A stretch of DNA of 64,000 nt from the NCBI GenBank assembly GCA_946965045.2, contig OX337231.1:558001-622000 (forward strand), read 5' to 3'. This DNA is from Epithemia pelagica (Eukaryota > Bacillariophyta > Bacillariophyceae > Surirellales > Surirellaceae). Positions within the stretch are counted from its first letter, which is position 1. Each line of letters begins with the position of its first letter. Positions 9,345 to 20,101 of the stretch are shown here, piece by piece. The notes below the pieces were generated by a model that saw only the letters and a program-made list of their open reading frames with translations, was not told the origin of the DNA and did no database searches. Position numbers and translations under genes: made by a program.

Positions 9345-10645
9345 CTACCTAGTAGAGGGTGTTCCATGGGCCAAACAATGATGCCATCCGTTTGGAAACT
9401 GCTCGCCGAGTCGACAAAAGCACCATGTATGCTTGTCCATGAGCGGTAATGTCGAACAGGAAGGATTCCGACGTCCACTAATCACAGCAATTTGATTCGC
9501 AATCGTTACCATACTGCCTTGTTCATGTTCGTCTGGCAAGGATGGGAGATGCCACTCGCGGTGTCGATGCGTATCCCAGACTTGCACGGTTTGACGGCGT
9601 TCTCCAGCCACAACCAGACACGATCCCACAGCTCCCGCTGTACAGGAACCTCCTGGATACGTAAGCACAAAATCCGAATGTGTGGTCCAAGAGGACGAGA
9701 GGGAAATTACTGTAGAAGCAGTATCCTCATTCTCATGAGGTTTTGGAAAGTCCAAAAACTTCACCGAGTCAAGTTCGCCGTTACCAAACTCCAACGAGTC
9801 ACGTTCGACACTATCATTTTTGTTTTTGCCTCCAACGACAAAGATTCGGTGGCCAACGACCGCGCTGGCGCAACATGATCGAGGAACGTTCATGTTTGGT
9901 CCCTTAATGACGGTATGGTTGATGGTATCAATAATATCCACCGACGATAAGTATGCCCTGTTCGATCCGCCCATTACCACAATGTATCTATTGTGAACCG
10001 CAGCTGCACAACATCCTGCTCTTCCCGCTGATAAGCGACAACTCAATGTTGCCCAATTGCTCTCATGTGTGTTGCTGTTTGTTAAAGATGATTCCAGCAA
10101 ATCAATGGTATCAATCCGTTCCATACAATCTAACGCTAAATATTCACCATTTTGTCCTCCCATAACGTAGATCCCTCCGTTGCACACAACAGCAGCATGT
10201 TCGTCACGTTTCTTGTTCAAGGGTGGCCCTTGTCGCCACCGTTTGTTTGGTTCTGCTAAATTTAGTAGAAGAACAGAGTTGAGGGTGCCTTGACCTTGTT
10301 GATATCCACCCAACACGACGACCGTTTGTCNNNNNNNNNNNNNNNNNNNNNNNNNNNNNNNNNNNNNNNNNNNNNNNNNNNNNNNNNNNNNNNNNNNNNN
10401 NNNNNNNNNNNNNNNNNNNNNNNNNNNNNNNNNNNNNNNNNNNNNNNNNNNNNNNNNNNNNNNNNNNNNNNNNNNNNNNNNNNNNNNNNNNNNNNNNNNN
10501 NNNNNNNNNNNNNNNNNNNNNNNNNNNNNNGAAACATACGCCATCCATCCTCAAGAAGAGGCCAATCCACTTCATTCCATTCGGAGGTCTCGTCCAGAAG
10601 AACAAGGTCCGACTGCCATGCCTGTTCTTTCAATGTTATTGTCAT
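9345..10645 (-). CDS. kelch-repeat protein (interrupted by assembly gap)
   Basis: The C-terminal part (9345-10330) has several kelch blades, each with a double glycine after a hydrophobic strand: VVVLGGYQQG, IYVMGGQNG, IVVMGGSN, IFVVGGKN, and a weaker pair near the end (LVVAGERR, IAVISGRR). Such domains fold as beta-propellers for protein binding. The likely N-terminus is across the N gap: ATG at 10645, then TITLKEQAWQSDLVLL up to the gap. With exactly 200 Ns the two parts are out of frame (1,301 nt), so the true gap is a different length or contains an intron. Partner and role are unknown. Confidence 0.75.
10331..10530. other. assembly gap, 200 N
   Basis: Exactly 200 unknown bases, probably a placeholder size, lying inside the kelch gene. 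Confidence 0.99.
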
Positions 10646-10686
10646 GCTGAATGGAGAAAGTTTATGGGAATATTACTTCTTTCTCC

Positions 10687-11053
10687 ACCCCTAGCGGGGG
10701 TGGTTTTCACGGTCTAATTTCAGTGTTACACCCTTGAAGACTTCCTCGCTAGGGAGTGATTCTTGCGCCTACGTTCATTGCGTAGTCCCCAGCGGGAGTG
10801 GTTTTGAGGTTGTGGATCAGAGAAACTACACCCTATAAGCCACCCCCGCTGGGGGTGGTTCATTGCGCTTGTGGCTGCATCCCACGTCCCGGCGACATAC
10901 TTGTGAGCGGATACAATTTGCTTTGAATTAAAAGGTATGCGAAACGCGGGGATTGATTCGTGGTCGCAACCTTCGAAGGACACCCCGTAGCGGCAAGTGT
11001 TATTTAATATCCCACTGAAAATTAACCCCTTAAACCCCTTCCGCTAGGGCGTG
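10687..11053. repeat. cluster of GC-rich palindromic motifs
   Basis: About six related copies of a C-run / GCT(A)G / G-run motif: ACCCCTAGCGGGGGTGG at 10687, CTCGCTAGGGAGTGATTC at 10745, TCCCCAGCGGGAGTGG at 10786, CACCCCCGCTGGGGGTG at 10841 (7-bp perfect arms), and weaker ones at 10981 and 11036. The copies at 10745 and 10841 also share a downstream TTGCGC. They lie just upstream of the kelch gene start. Function unknown. Confidence 0.6.
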
Positions 11054-11612
11054 CTTCCATGGACACCCCCATTGCAATTTACGGTGTCCGTAGTCCGTAT
11101 GTGTGTGTATGTAGCCTTCCTCGTAGTGTGTCCAGTACGAGTTACGAGTACGAGTACCGACAATCCGGGACCCAAACAAACCCATCTACTGGTCCCAAGT
11201 CCCTCTAAGCCTTCCGCAAACATCGTTTCAGCCCCAGTGTCACGAAATGGTACTATGAACTATGATGATATGGTACAACAACGAAAGAGAGACCAGTAGC
11301 ACGTGTAGTACATAACATGATGCTGTTTGTTCGTTCATTCATTCGGCAAACCTCTCGTTCTACTAAGTAGCTTGGAAGGAACAATGTTACGAAATGGTAC
11401 TAGTATCGGATGGTACACAACGAACGAGACCCGTGTAAAGTGATGTTGGTTCGTCAGTCGTTTTCATTCGAGGAAACCACAAACTATTGATTCGATTTGA
11501 CACTTGGTGTTCCATACTAATAATACAGTGTATGAGACTTGAGTAGTTCCCAGTAGTGAAGCCCCCTTTGGTCCGTTTGGCTGCTCGTCTGGTACACAAG
11601 TTGTGGTGGTTG
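11054..11612. other. intergenic, nothing recognised
   Basis: No recognisable coding region. Two partly similar blocks occur (GAAATGGTACTA at 11244 and again near 11391), which may be decayed short duplication. This is presumably the 3' flank of the SRP receptor gene. Confidence 0.35.
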
Positions 11613-12710
11613 TTAGGGTTTGTCTTGTGGTTGTGGCAGGCTTCCTGTATGGGCAAATTCTTGCAGGGCTTGGAGAGAGGAACCATTGGGACCGCTGCCG
11701 CTGAAGCAGCTGGTGGCGACAAACTGCCATTGCACCCTTCCAGGTGGCAAAACGGTGGAATTGTCCAGTTCGTAGGAGCCCGTCGCATTGCCCGGCCACC
11801 ATTCCGGTTGTTGGACGGCCAATAGTTTTTCTAATTCTGTCCGTAATTGCAATTGCAATCGTCGGACATTCTTGGCCTTTTTGGTGTCGGATTTGTGACA
11901 GGCCACCACAATCGTGGTGCAAGGCTGGTGGGACGATGATGGTGGATGAGAACTGTAGGTATTCCAGACTTGATACAAAATGGCCGCCGCATCCTTGACA
12001 GATTGTGTCGCATCCAACACCAAGACAATTCGCAAATTGGGACAGGTTTGATACAGCTGGTACAAGGCCGGATTGGATTCCAAAAAGGAACCTCCGGCTG
12101 TGACGGATTTGGACGCATGACCGGGCCAATCGATATACCGTACTTTGTTGTACTGCCCATTCGCCGCAGCAACGGCCACATTGGCCTTGAGACTCGTGAC
12201 CGTCAAGGGACGTTTGGTGTTTGTTGTGTCGTTGGAGGATTGCTTGGCCTTGGCGTTTGTCAAGAGTTGAATCAAGAGGCTCGTCTTGCCGGCTTGTGCG
12301 GGTCCACACAGTAACACAGTGCCGTCAAAGTGGTGCGAGGGTTGCTTCAAGAGTCGCATGGCCGACGACGACAGGTACTGCGTTTCCCGATCCAACCAAT
12401 CATCATCGTCGTCATCGTCACCACCTTGGGTGTTGGCACTGTCACTGGACCGTACAATGGCACTTTTCTTCTTCTTGTTTGTCAACTGGGCCAGGAGCCA
12501 GAGCAGGAATCGCGTCACCACCATCAGGACCAAGCCCTGGACCAGGACAGTGACCGTGCCTTGGTCATGACCCACCCAAGGTTCCAAGAAGGGATCCCAG
12601 GTTTCGCGCATGGCCCGAACCAGAGGAGGAGGTAACAAGGGTTCCAAGACCCATGTTCGAACCGCCGTTTGCCACGGCATGGAGGATGACGATGACGACG
12701 ACGACGACAT
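11613..12710 (-). CDS. SRPRB: signal recognition particle receptor subunit beta
   Basis: Single 365-residue ORF starting at 12710. A poly-Ser start is followed by a membrane anchor at about residues 52-75, a Lys-rich then Asp-rich linker, and a small GTPase domain: G1 GPAQAGKT at 136-143, G3 DWPGH at 194-198 and a G4-like CHKSD at 271-275 in place of NKxD. This architecture (N-terminal TM plus Arf-like GTPase with DxPGH) is that of SR-beta, which anchors SR-alpha to the ER and takes part in co-translational targeting. The changed G4 Asn is a notable deviation. Length is somewhat above the family norm because of low-complexity inserts. Confidence 0.85.
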   Translation of the reverse strand: MSSSSSSSSSMPWQTAVRTWVLEPLLPPPLVRAMRETWDPFLEPWVGHDQGTVTVLVQGLVLMVVTRFLLWLLAQLTNKKKKSAIVRSSDSANTQGGDDDDDDDWLDRETQYLSSSAMRLLKQPSHHFDGTVLLCGPAQAGKTSLLIQLLTNAKAKQSSNDTTNTKRPLTVTSLKANVAVAAANGQYNKVRYIDWPGHASKSVTAGGSFLESNPALYQLYQTCPNLRIVLVLDATQSVKDAAAILYQVWNTYSSHPPSSSHQPCTTIVVACHKSDTKKAKNVRRLQLQLRTELEKLLAVQQPEWWPGNATGSYELDNSTVLPPGRVQWQFVATSCFSGSGPNGSSLQALQEFAHTGSLPQPQDKP

Positions 12711-12946
12711 GGTCGATTGCTCTTAGTGTGTTTTTTTTTTGGCCCAGAGTGTGTGACCCCGCGGCGGCGTGACGACGGCGCATTCTTCGGTCGCACTAGC
12801 AAATAGAGAGAGAGGAGAGTCCCCCCACCACCCCCCATATAATATCAAATGACGTCTTTTGGAAGACGAGAAGAAACGGTTTATTGTTCAAAAGCGACAA
12901 ATTTATGACAAGAAAGATTCATTTTTTCTGATATTCCAATGATTTT

Positions 12947-15803
12947 GTGGTATATTCCAACCCAACATCAAAGATTGGGACACCAGAACAAAGACGAAAC
13001 TCCTCCTGGTCGTCCTATCATTGTCCAAATCAACAACAAGAACAACAACAACCTTGTCTCATGAGCTCGTCGTCGTCGTCTCACATCCAACACTCGAAGG
13101 ATTCGGCATGGTTGGAGGAATTGGAACAAGGAGGAGAACGGTCCCCACCAGCACCACCAAACCTTGGTAGTCCTCGGCCACCACCACAACCACGACGACG
13201 AAAGGCCTCTGCACCCAAACGACTTCCCCCCGAAAATGATGAAGGGGACGAATCCGACAACGAGTGGATCCCTTCAAGGACGAGGAGGACCGCCGCCGCC
13301 GCCGTCTCTCGGAGAAGATTGGCTGCCGACGCCAAAGTGTTGTACTACCGAAACAACTCCCATCCAACCAAGGACAACAATCACAACAAGAAGCATCGCA
13401 ATCCTGTACTACAACAAGAACCAGAGGAAGAAGAGCCAGAAGAAGAAGAAGAAGAAAACCCTCCTGAAGAAGGAAGGCGCTCCCACAGTCGAAATTCCGA
13501 GAGGTGCAGCCGCAACCAGGAAGAAGTGGAGGCACGTGTGAGGAACCGTAATGATGAACCAATGGTGGCAGATCGAACCGTGAGTCCATCGTCGACATTC
13601 CAATCCTTAGTGTCGAGCAGGAAAAACCCTCCTCGTACCACACGGCGTCCATTGAGGTTTGAACAAGACGAAGAAGAAGACAATGACAAAGAGGAGGAGG
13701 AGGAGGAAGAAGAAGAAGAAGATACCCGTTCTACCTCCAGTCCAAACGACAATGACCCGGAAGAATTGGAGGGCGACGAGGAAGCCACACAAAATGATGA
13801 TGAAACAAGTCCAGACAATGCCGAAACGCCGTGTCCCTACACGTGGATTCAATTGGGACACGAGTACATGGTAGCGTATGGCCCTCGCAATAATCTGTTG
13901 CATGCCGCCAGGATCCTACGAGGTCCCTATGCTGCGGCGAGGAAGCAATGGGTGGTGGACATTTCCTGGGTGGGATCCTGTTGGACCGAGGAAGAGACCA
14001 AATGTTGCACCTTGGTGATGAATCCCAATGCCCCTCGAAGGCTGGGCACGCGTCGGGCACCACCGCAACGCCTTCGTCGTTTTTGTCGACGACGACGACG
14101 CACGAGTCCGAGGCATGCCTCATTCTCCAATCTCGAATCCTCCAAACGGCAACGACAACGATATTCCTCTCCTGTGAGTCGTAGGAATGCCCGAGGCGAT
14201 AATCCAGGAGGAGCACCACCGGTTGTGCGTGCCGCAGCCATTGTGTCACCCACACCGAACCGTACACGGACCACTGCGGAGGACGAGGACGACGAGGAGG
14301 TTCTGGTGTGTGACACTGTGGTAGCCCATCGACAATCTCCCCTCATTGGTCTCGAACTAAACCTGGACCAACTCGAATGTGTCGACGACAATTGCAGTGA
14401 AATGGATGCCGTGAATGGTGGTGGTTTGCCGGAACGTGAAGTGGTTGGGCCAGAGGAACGCACCGTGACTCCGGAACGACGCGTCACCCAAGAGGACAAG
14501 CCGAATCAGGAAAGCGACAGGGAGGGAGAAGAAGAGGATAGCCACGAGGATGAAGCGTTTCAGACAGCCCTCACTGCATTGTTACACATGTCGATACGGG
14601 TGGACCGAGCGAAACGTGCTCTTCGGGAAGTAGGCCCTCCCTATAGCATTCAGGAAGCGGTCCATAAAATTCAAAACGAACAAGGGAACAGAGGCCGCTT
14701 TCAAGTAACCATTGGTATGAAAATCCGCAAGCCATTCAACGGACAGTACTACAATGGAACGGTTCAAAAGAAAATAAGAGGTAAAGTCCTCAATGAGGAT
14801 GACACATTGGTACGCATGTGGAAAATCCAGTACGAAGATGGCGACATAGAGGATATGGAATGGGAAGAAATTATAAAATTTGCTGATTCCCCGCCGCGAG
14901 AATGCCTGGGCCGAAAAATGGGTTGTTTGGAACTCTTTTGTGGTAAGATGATAGACGAGGACGTCGCTCCCAGTCTTGCGCTCCTTGCAGCGAAAACCTA
15001 ACGATCTGACATTGGTACTCACAGGTAATGCAATTGTGACTCAAGAATTTGCAAAGTTGGAGGACTGGCGAGTCTGTGCCGTGGACAATGATCCAAACTC
15101 CAACTCCACCCTCACCAAAGACATTTTGAAGCTCGATCCAAGTGCGGATCTGCCCTTCGTACCAGACTTTATCTGGGCTTCTCCACCTTGCCAAACGTAC
15201 TCAAAGCTGGCTGGGGGTAGACACAGAGGAATGAAACCAGGCACGTTCAATCGGACAGAGGCCTCCCATCATCACGACAAGTTATTCACCAAGATGGTGG
15301 AAATCATAAAATGGGCCAAGGTAAGGGGTTTTATAATCTTGTTGCGATGGTTTTCGATGAAAGCTAGTTTATTGTCAGCGTTTTGTGTGGTTAAGCTTAC
15401 GTTTCGCAAAACTACATTATTGCAGAAAAAGCACCCCCATTTGATCGTGGTGATAGAGAATCCAGTGGGCTTATTGCAACACATGCCACTCATGCAGGAG
15501 CTGGAAAATATGATACCGGAACTATCTATGCTACGGATACACTACTGTGCCTTTGGACGGGATGAGAAGAAACCAACTCATTTGTGGACAAATGACAGTC
15601 GTTTGAGGAACGATTTGAGCAAGTTCACTTGTAAAAAACGTTGTCAATTGAGGGACCGGGATGCGCATATCCCTACGCGCGAACTGATGAAAGACTACGA
15701 TGTTGGATCGATCCCGGACATGTTGGCAAGAGAAGTGGCACATCAAGTCGACGCAAGCTTGTTGCGTCAAGATATCCGTTTCGAACCCGCAAGTGAGCCG
15801 TAG
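12947..15803 (+). CDS. Tudor-like domain / DNA cytosine-5 methyltransferase-like protein
   Basis: Three exons inferred: 12947-14942, 15025-15320 and 15426-15803, with introns of 82 bp (GTAAGA...ACAG) and 105 bp (GTAAGG...GCAG), giving 889 residues. The N-terminal half is disordered with long Glu and Asp runs; an internal ATG at 13062 is an alternative start. About residues 583-645 resemble a Tudor-like fold (NGQYYNGTV, IQYEDGDIEDMEWEEI). The first splice joins CLELFCG (motif I region, about 660) to NAIVTQEF. Then follow AVDND (motif II-like), WASPPCQTYSK with the motif IV Cys at about 720, and VVIENPVG (motif VI ENP instead of ENV) at about 771. A clear motif VIII QxRxR is not seen (GRDEKKPTHLWTND lies there), so catalytic activity is uncertain. 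Probably a chromatin-linked or atypical C5 methylase. Confidence 0.75.
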
Positions 15804-16158
15804 AAGATGGCATTTAACAATGTGACAAGTCACCGTCTGATAGCATGTTGGTTGTCGCGCAACTGTTAATGTTGTGGTTTTTGTTGTTTGCCACAGCGGA
15901 CGACCGCATGCTCAGTTGGGAATTTGTCGTTGGGGTTCCAAGAAGATCCATTGGCCCATTATTAGGAGCAAGACTCTTATCCTTGTCTTCATGGTCCATC
16001 GACTGTCGTCATTGTTGTTGCAGTATCTGATTCATTTCAACCATGTCTGGTTTGCCTATTTCAACGGAGCAATTACCAGTGGAGCGTCGTCGGGCCATGC
16101 GGCCATGTCGTTGTTGTAATTGTTGTCGTTGTTAAGAAGAAGGCATCTGTTCTGACTC
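15804..16158. other. convergent intergenic gap
   Basis: Lies between two convergent genes. A 61-codon hydrophobic plus-strand ORF (15845-16030) is the only frame and has no supporting features. Confidence 0.4.
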
Positions 16159-18471
16159 TTACAATGGACCAACAGGTTGCAATGCCAAGGACCGCCTGGG
16201 TGGCAATGATTGACGAGCCTTGTCGTCTCTACCGACCGTAGCGTGCACATGCACTGAGTCGGTTCCCCTAACTGATAGGGACGGCATGCTACGAATAGAC
16301 CCTTGTTCCTCCTCGAACAATAGGTGTTTTTGTCGTCGTGCTTGGGTGGCCCATGCCTTACGGTGCGCCAATTCGTGTTGGCGTAGCAATGTGTTGGCTT
16401 GGCGGCGTAGTGTTAATAGGTCGCGTCCTTTTTGATAGGAGGCGGCCATTCGAGATGATGATGACGATGACGTTTGTTCTTGGGAAAGAGAATTTTTCTG
16501 TTTGGAGCAGAAGGATGACTGGGAATCCATGGAAGCTAGAGACATGGAGGATCCCATTGAACGGCGTCGTTGGAGACGAGGGGTTCTCGTTGGTTTGTGA
16601 GAAACAACAGTATCTTGTTGGGGAGTCTTGTCCGGTACAGCGATTGAGTACTCCTTCTCCTCATCATCCTTCTCGTCTGCTGGTCGACCCGTTGCACTTT
16701 CGTCGTTGGATTGTACGAGGGACTGTTTCATTGGAATGGCCGGCGGATCGTCGGACTTGGGCATCTCAGAAGCGTCATCATTCTCTTGGTCTTCCGGAAT
16801 GATGGACAAGCAATCATAAAACTGATCTTGATCTTCGTCCACCAACGTGCTCCCAAACACCTTTGGCTGTGTTTGGACTTCTCTGGACGAATGCTGAGCG
16901 ATTTCCTCCGTGTTTGTTTCGTCGTTGGGTTTCTCTGTCAGTACCGAGGATGGGGCGACCGAGATCTCTACCGTTTCGTCGGCTCTGTTGCTCGTACCAT
17001 CTGCAGCAGCACTCAAACCAAACGTTGGAGGGTCTGTGGTCATGTCCTCCTGGACCAATGATATGGTTGTTTCATCATCTCCAAGGACAAGACTTGCACT
17101 GATGGCGGCTGCTCCTGTGTTGGTGACTGTGGAGGATTCACTGCTGTTGTGGTTGGGACTCGTCTCGTCTGGCAGCTCTGGAGTGCAAGGAGATTCCGAC
17201 TTGTGGCTTTCGTTTCCCATGTCAGCCGACTCTCTACGAATAGGATCCAACAACAAGGCGCTGCTGGACTCCTTATTGTTGCCATTGGGTGCATTTGAGA
17301 AAGCAAGACTGCTTGGCGACGAGACCATGGTACCATTGGATGGTGGTAAATTGCCAGTCGACCCCCGTCGAGTCATTTTTCGTGTGGTTCGTGGAACTGG
17401 GAGAGGAGGAGCATCCTCTTGTTGATACTCTGTCTGGTTATTTGTTGACTTGCCAGTACCATCGGGATGCCGACAAGTGCTCATGTGTTTGTCCTGAGAC
17501 TGGTTAATGAATTGAGGAGGAGACCATGATGCCGACGTAGTCTCCCTTCCGCTTGTCCCAATGACGGGTGAGGGTGACGGGGAATTGGTTCCTGCTTGGT
17601 TGCTGGTGGATTGTGTGGCTGCAGTTCCGGTAGATCCGCGACGGGGCATGCGCAATGACCGTCGTCGTTCCGTGGTGGTATTGGTAGATTGACTCTTGGA
17701 GGGAATCGACGAAACCACAGCAATTCCACTTTCTCCCCCTCCTTGTCCTTGTCGTCCTCGAATGTTGTCTTCACGCTCCTCGGAAGGGTGTTGCGCCGTG
17801 GATGGTGGTTGGTTGTTTTTGCGCTGTGACTGTTGCCATGCTCGTGACTTTTCCATCCATTCACGCCGGGTTGCCAAACCTTGTTGTTTAGTACTCTGTG
17901 CCATCCAGCGTCGGAGCGCCATTTGCTCTTGTCCCTTTTGATAGGCGTGCGCCATGCGGCGAGCCGTTTCCCGCTGTACTTGTTGTTGTCGTTGCTGCTG
18001 CTGCGCCCGGGAATCCTGCGTGGTAAAGGTGGAAAGGGAGGAAACACTACTGCCACCACCATCATCACCTCTGCTCTTGTGGCTGGTCCACCACAAGCTC
18101 CCCAAGTCACGTTTCTTACTATTTCTACTAGAACGACTGGCCGCCACGCTGTGACTTTGGTCCGGTGGTGGTCCCAACGAGAACGATGCAGCGGCACCAC
18201 CACCCACATGTCTCGATGCAGGATGTGGAGTGGTGCAATTCTGGTTGGGAGTAGTGTTGGCGTGACGTGTCGTCATGGTTGTGGGGTTAGTTGTAGTAGT
18301 AGTAGTAGTAGGCGCATAGAGGACCGATTCCGTCTGTTGTTGCAAGGTCCGGTTGTTGAGTGAAATTCTCGTTTGGAGAAGCGTGTAAATGTCGTCTGGT
18401 TCGGTCGATCGCATTGGTTGGGTCATGATCACTAGTTCTGGAGGACCAGGGGAGGACACAGTCGTCGTCAT
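16159..18471 (-). CDS. low-complexity protein with two related basic helical segments
   Basis: 770 residues from the ATG at 18471. The frame is open to 18606, but the stretch between looks like 5' UTR. The protein is rich in Ser, Thr, Gln and Asn and probably largely disordered. Two segments about 500 residues apart are clearly related: RMAHAYQKGQEQMALRR with a following TRREWMEK (about 215-262 counted from 18606), and RMAASYQKGRDLLTLRR with HRKAWATQ (about 717-765). Both are Arg/Gln-rich and likely helical. No catalytic or binding domain is recognised. It converges with the methyltransferase gene. Confidence 0.6.
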   Translation of the reverse strand: MTTTVSSPGPPELVIMTQPMRSTEPDDIYTLLQTRISLNNRTLQQQTESVLYAPTTTTTTTNPTTMTTRHANTTPNQNCTTPHPASRHVGGGAAASFSLGPPPDQSHSVAASRSSRNSKKRDLGSLWWTSHKSRGDDGGGSSVSSLSTFTTQDSRAQQQQRQQQVQRETARRMAHAYQKGQEQMALRRWMAQSTKQQGLATRREWMEKSRAWQQSQRKNNQPPSTAQHPSEEREDNIRGRQGQGGGESGIAVVSSIPSKSQSTNTTTERRRSLRMPRRGSTGTAATQSTSNQAGTNSPSPSPVIGTSGRETTSASWSPPQFINQSQDKHMSTCRHPDGTGKSTNNQTEYQQEDAPPLPVPRTTRKMTRRGSTGNLPPSNGTMVSSPSSLAFSNAPNGNNKESSSALLLDPIRRESADMGNESHKSESPCTPELPDETSPNHNSSESSTVTNTGAAAISASLVLGDDETTISLVQEDMTTDPPTFGLSAAADGTSNRADETVEISVAPSSVLTEKPNDETNTEEIAQHSSREVQTQPKVFGSTLVDEDQDQFYDCLSIIPEDQENDDASEMPKSDDPPAIPMKQSLVQSNDESATGRPADEKDDEEKEYSIAVPDKTPQQDTVVSHKPTRTPRLQRRRSMGSSMSLASMDSQSSFCSKQKNSLSQEQTSSSSSSRMAASYQKGRDLLTLRRQANTLLRQHELAHRKAWATQARRQKHLLFEEEQGSIRSMPSLSVRGTDSVHVHATVGRDDKARQSLPPRRSLALQPVGPL

Positions 18472-18848
18472 GGAGACAAATGGCAAGCAATCGTTGCTGC
18501 CAATCCAGGTAGTTAGTGTTACGTTTGGATGGGAGAAGTGTGTGTTTGTTTTGATTTTTTGTTTTTGTGAGAGGGCGAAAAAGAACTCTCTCCGCGTTCT
18601 GTGCAATTCTCAATCGGTTTTAGGGGGGTTCTTTTTTCCTCATTCCGAATTCCGAACCCTTCTTCTTCTTCGTGACGCAACCGATGGACCTATGACGCAC
18701 CAATTTGACAAGGTAGAGATTTTCCGGCAAAAACCACATGCATAAAATTCAATCAAAACGTCCATGCGATAGCCATCGTCGTTTCCAATGAATGTATTTG
18801 AAACGACTACGACGGATCAAATGGAAGGAACAAAAGGTGACTCAACAA

Positions 18849-19107
18849 TCAACCCAACGCCATGGCCACCTTCGAAACAAGAAGATTCTCACTCATCATT
18901 GTGGTGGTAGTGGCTTGACCAGGGCCGCAGAGCAACACTACGAGAGAGAGAGAGACTGAAAGGGGTGTGAACAAAGTGTTATCAGGGAGGATTACTGGTG
19001 GAACAATAGAACGATGGAGGACCGAACGCGCCGCTGTCCAATGGAAGCACAGGAAAGCAAGGGAGTTGTCAGGTTGACCAGGGAGAACAACATGCATGCG
19101 TCGCTAA
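18849..19107 (-). pseudogene. MscS channel pore fragment in a rearranged duplication
   Basis: On the minus strand TLFTPLSVSLSLVVLL followed by CGPGQA aligns with the pore helix of the nearby MscS gene (VLTLVLSLSSLIVAFSF, MIGPASA). The flank at 19010-19107 is a direct copy of 21600-21710 (both read GATGGAGGACCGAA and GAACAACATGCATG), whereas 18885-18990 matches 21412-21510 in inverted orientation. A broken, shuffled duplicate, not a gene. Confidence 0.65.
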
Positions 19108-19192
19108 GCCTGGACCATTAAGATCTTTAGGATCAGTGCCCGCCAGTGCAGTTGCGGTCGTCGTTTCTTGCGCTTTCGACACAGAACCGATT

Positions 19193-20101
19193 TTACCAGT
19201 CACAGGGTTTGACGCCTTCTCCATAATTGCCATGCCAAAATTGCCCCGATGTTTCCTCGGTAATATTTTCGTGAATGGCTTGCAAGACGCCCTACGCACT
19301 CACATCGACGGGTCGTTGTCCGGGCATGGGTTCGGCATTGGGAACAATGTCGGTAAAGACAAAGCCGGGATGAACGAGGCCCACGGCCACCTTGGCTGGT
19401 GTATCCTGGTCCTTGCCCAAGGCTTTGGGCAAATCGTGACTGAGTGACTTGCCAATCATGTTGACGGCGGTTTTGGAGGCACGGTACGCATAGGCACCTC
19501 CCGACGTAATGTCTGCAATGGATCCCATCAACGACGACACAATAGCCACCTTGACAACAAGTGCATCCTCCTCATTGTCCTTCACGACGGCGGCACGAAG
19601 ATTGGGCAAGAGTGCCTTGGTCACAAACAAGGGTGCCATGGCATTGAGTTGAAAGGCATACATCATGCGATGAGGAGTAATGGTATCCAAGTCTTGAGAC
19701 TGAAAAACGTCTTGCACGGACACGAGAGATTCGTCGGGTGGTCCAAAGGCGCCGGCATTGTGAATCAACAAATGGACGGGTGTGGGAGAATCGCTGGTGG
19801 TTTGCAAGGCGGTCATGACGGCCGATCCACCGTCCATGGCGTCTTCTTTCAGCAAATCCAATCCTTCGACAACCTTCAATTTCTCGTCGTTGGAGGCGAG
19901 TTCGGTCAAGGCTGGACTTGTTTTGCGACAGAGGGCATAGATTTCACCGTACCGATCATTCGACAACAATTGACGACAGAGTTCCAATCCCAATCCCTTG
20001 TTGGCACCGGTAATCACGACATTTTGCCGTTTCGAGGTCATGATGATGTTCAAAAAAGCTGCTAGGAAAAAAAGAATAGTAGGTCGAGCAAGAAAAGGCA
20101 T
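19193..20101 (-). CDS. short-chain dehydrogenase/reductase with in-frame stop
   Basis: Rossmann oxidoreductase. From the ATG at 20101 (an alternative at 20041 lacks the N-terminal hydrophobic anchor PTILFFLAAFLNII) it has the NAD(P)-binding TGANKGLG at 31-38, the IHNAG motif, the catalytic Ser in VSSLMGS, and YRASK (YxxxK) at about 204. The frame hits TAG at 19292-19294, but the next 32 codons to TAA at 19193 look like a normal SDR end (GVLQAIHENITEETSGQF, closing with KPCDW). The product is therefore 269 residues if it stops at TAG and 302 if the TAG were sense. I infer a recent nonsense mutation, a sequence error or read-through. Substrate unknown. Confidence 0.75.

Noticed and set aside
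13381-13818. Ser-rich minus-strand ORF opposite the methyltransferase
   Set aside because: It is the antisense shadow of Glu/Asp codon runs.
15845-16030. Small hydrophobic plus-strand ORF between convergent genes
   Set aside because: Hydrophobicity alone is weak evidence; it overlaps the likely 3' ends of both neighbours.
19283-19294. A 12-nt GTGAGT...TAG stretch as a mini-intron rescuing the SDR stop
   Set aside because: Far too short for a spliceosomal intron; introns here are 81 bp or longer.
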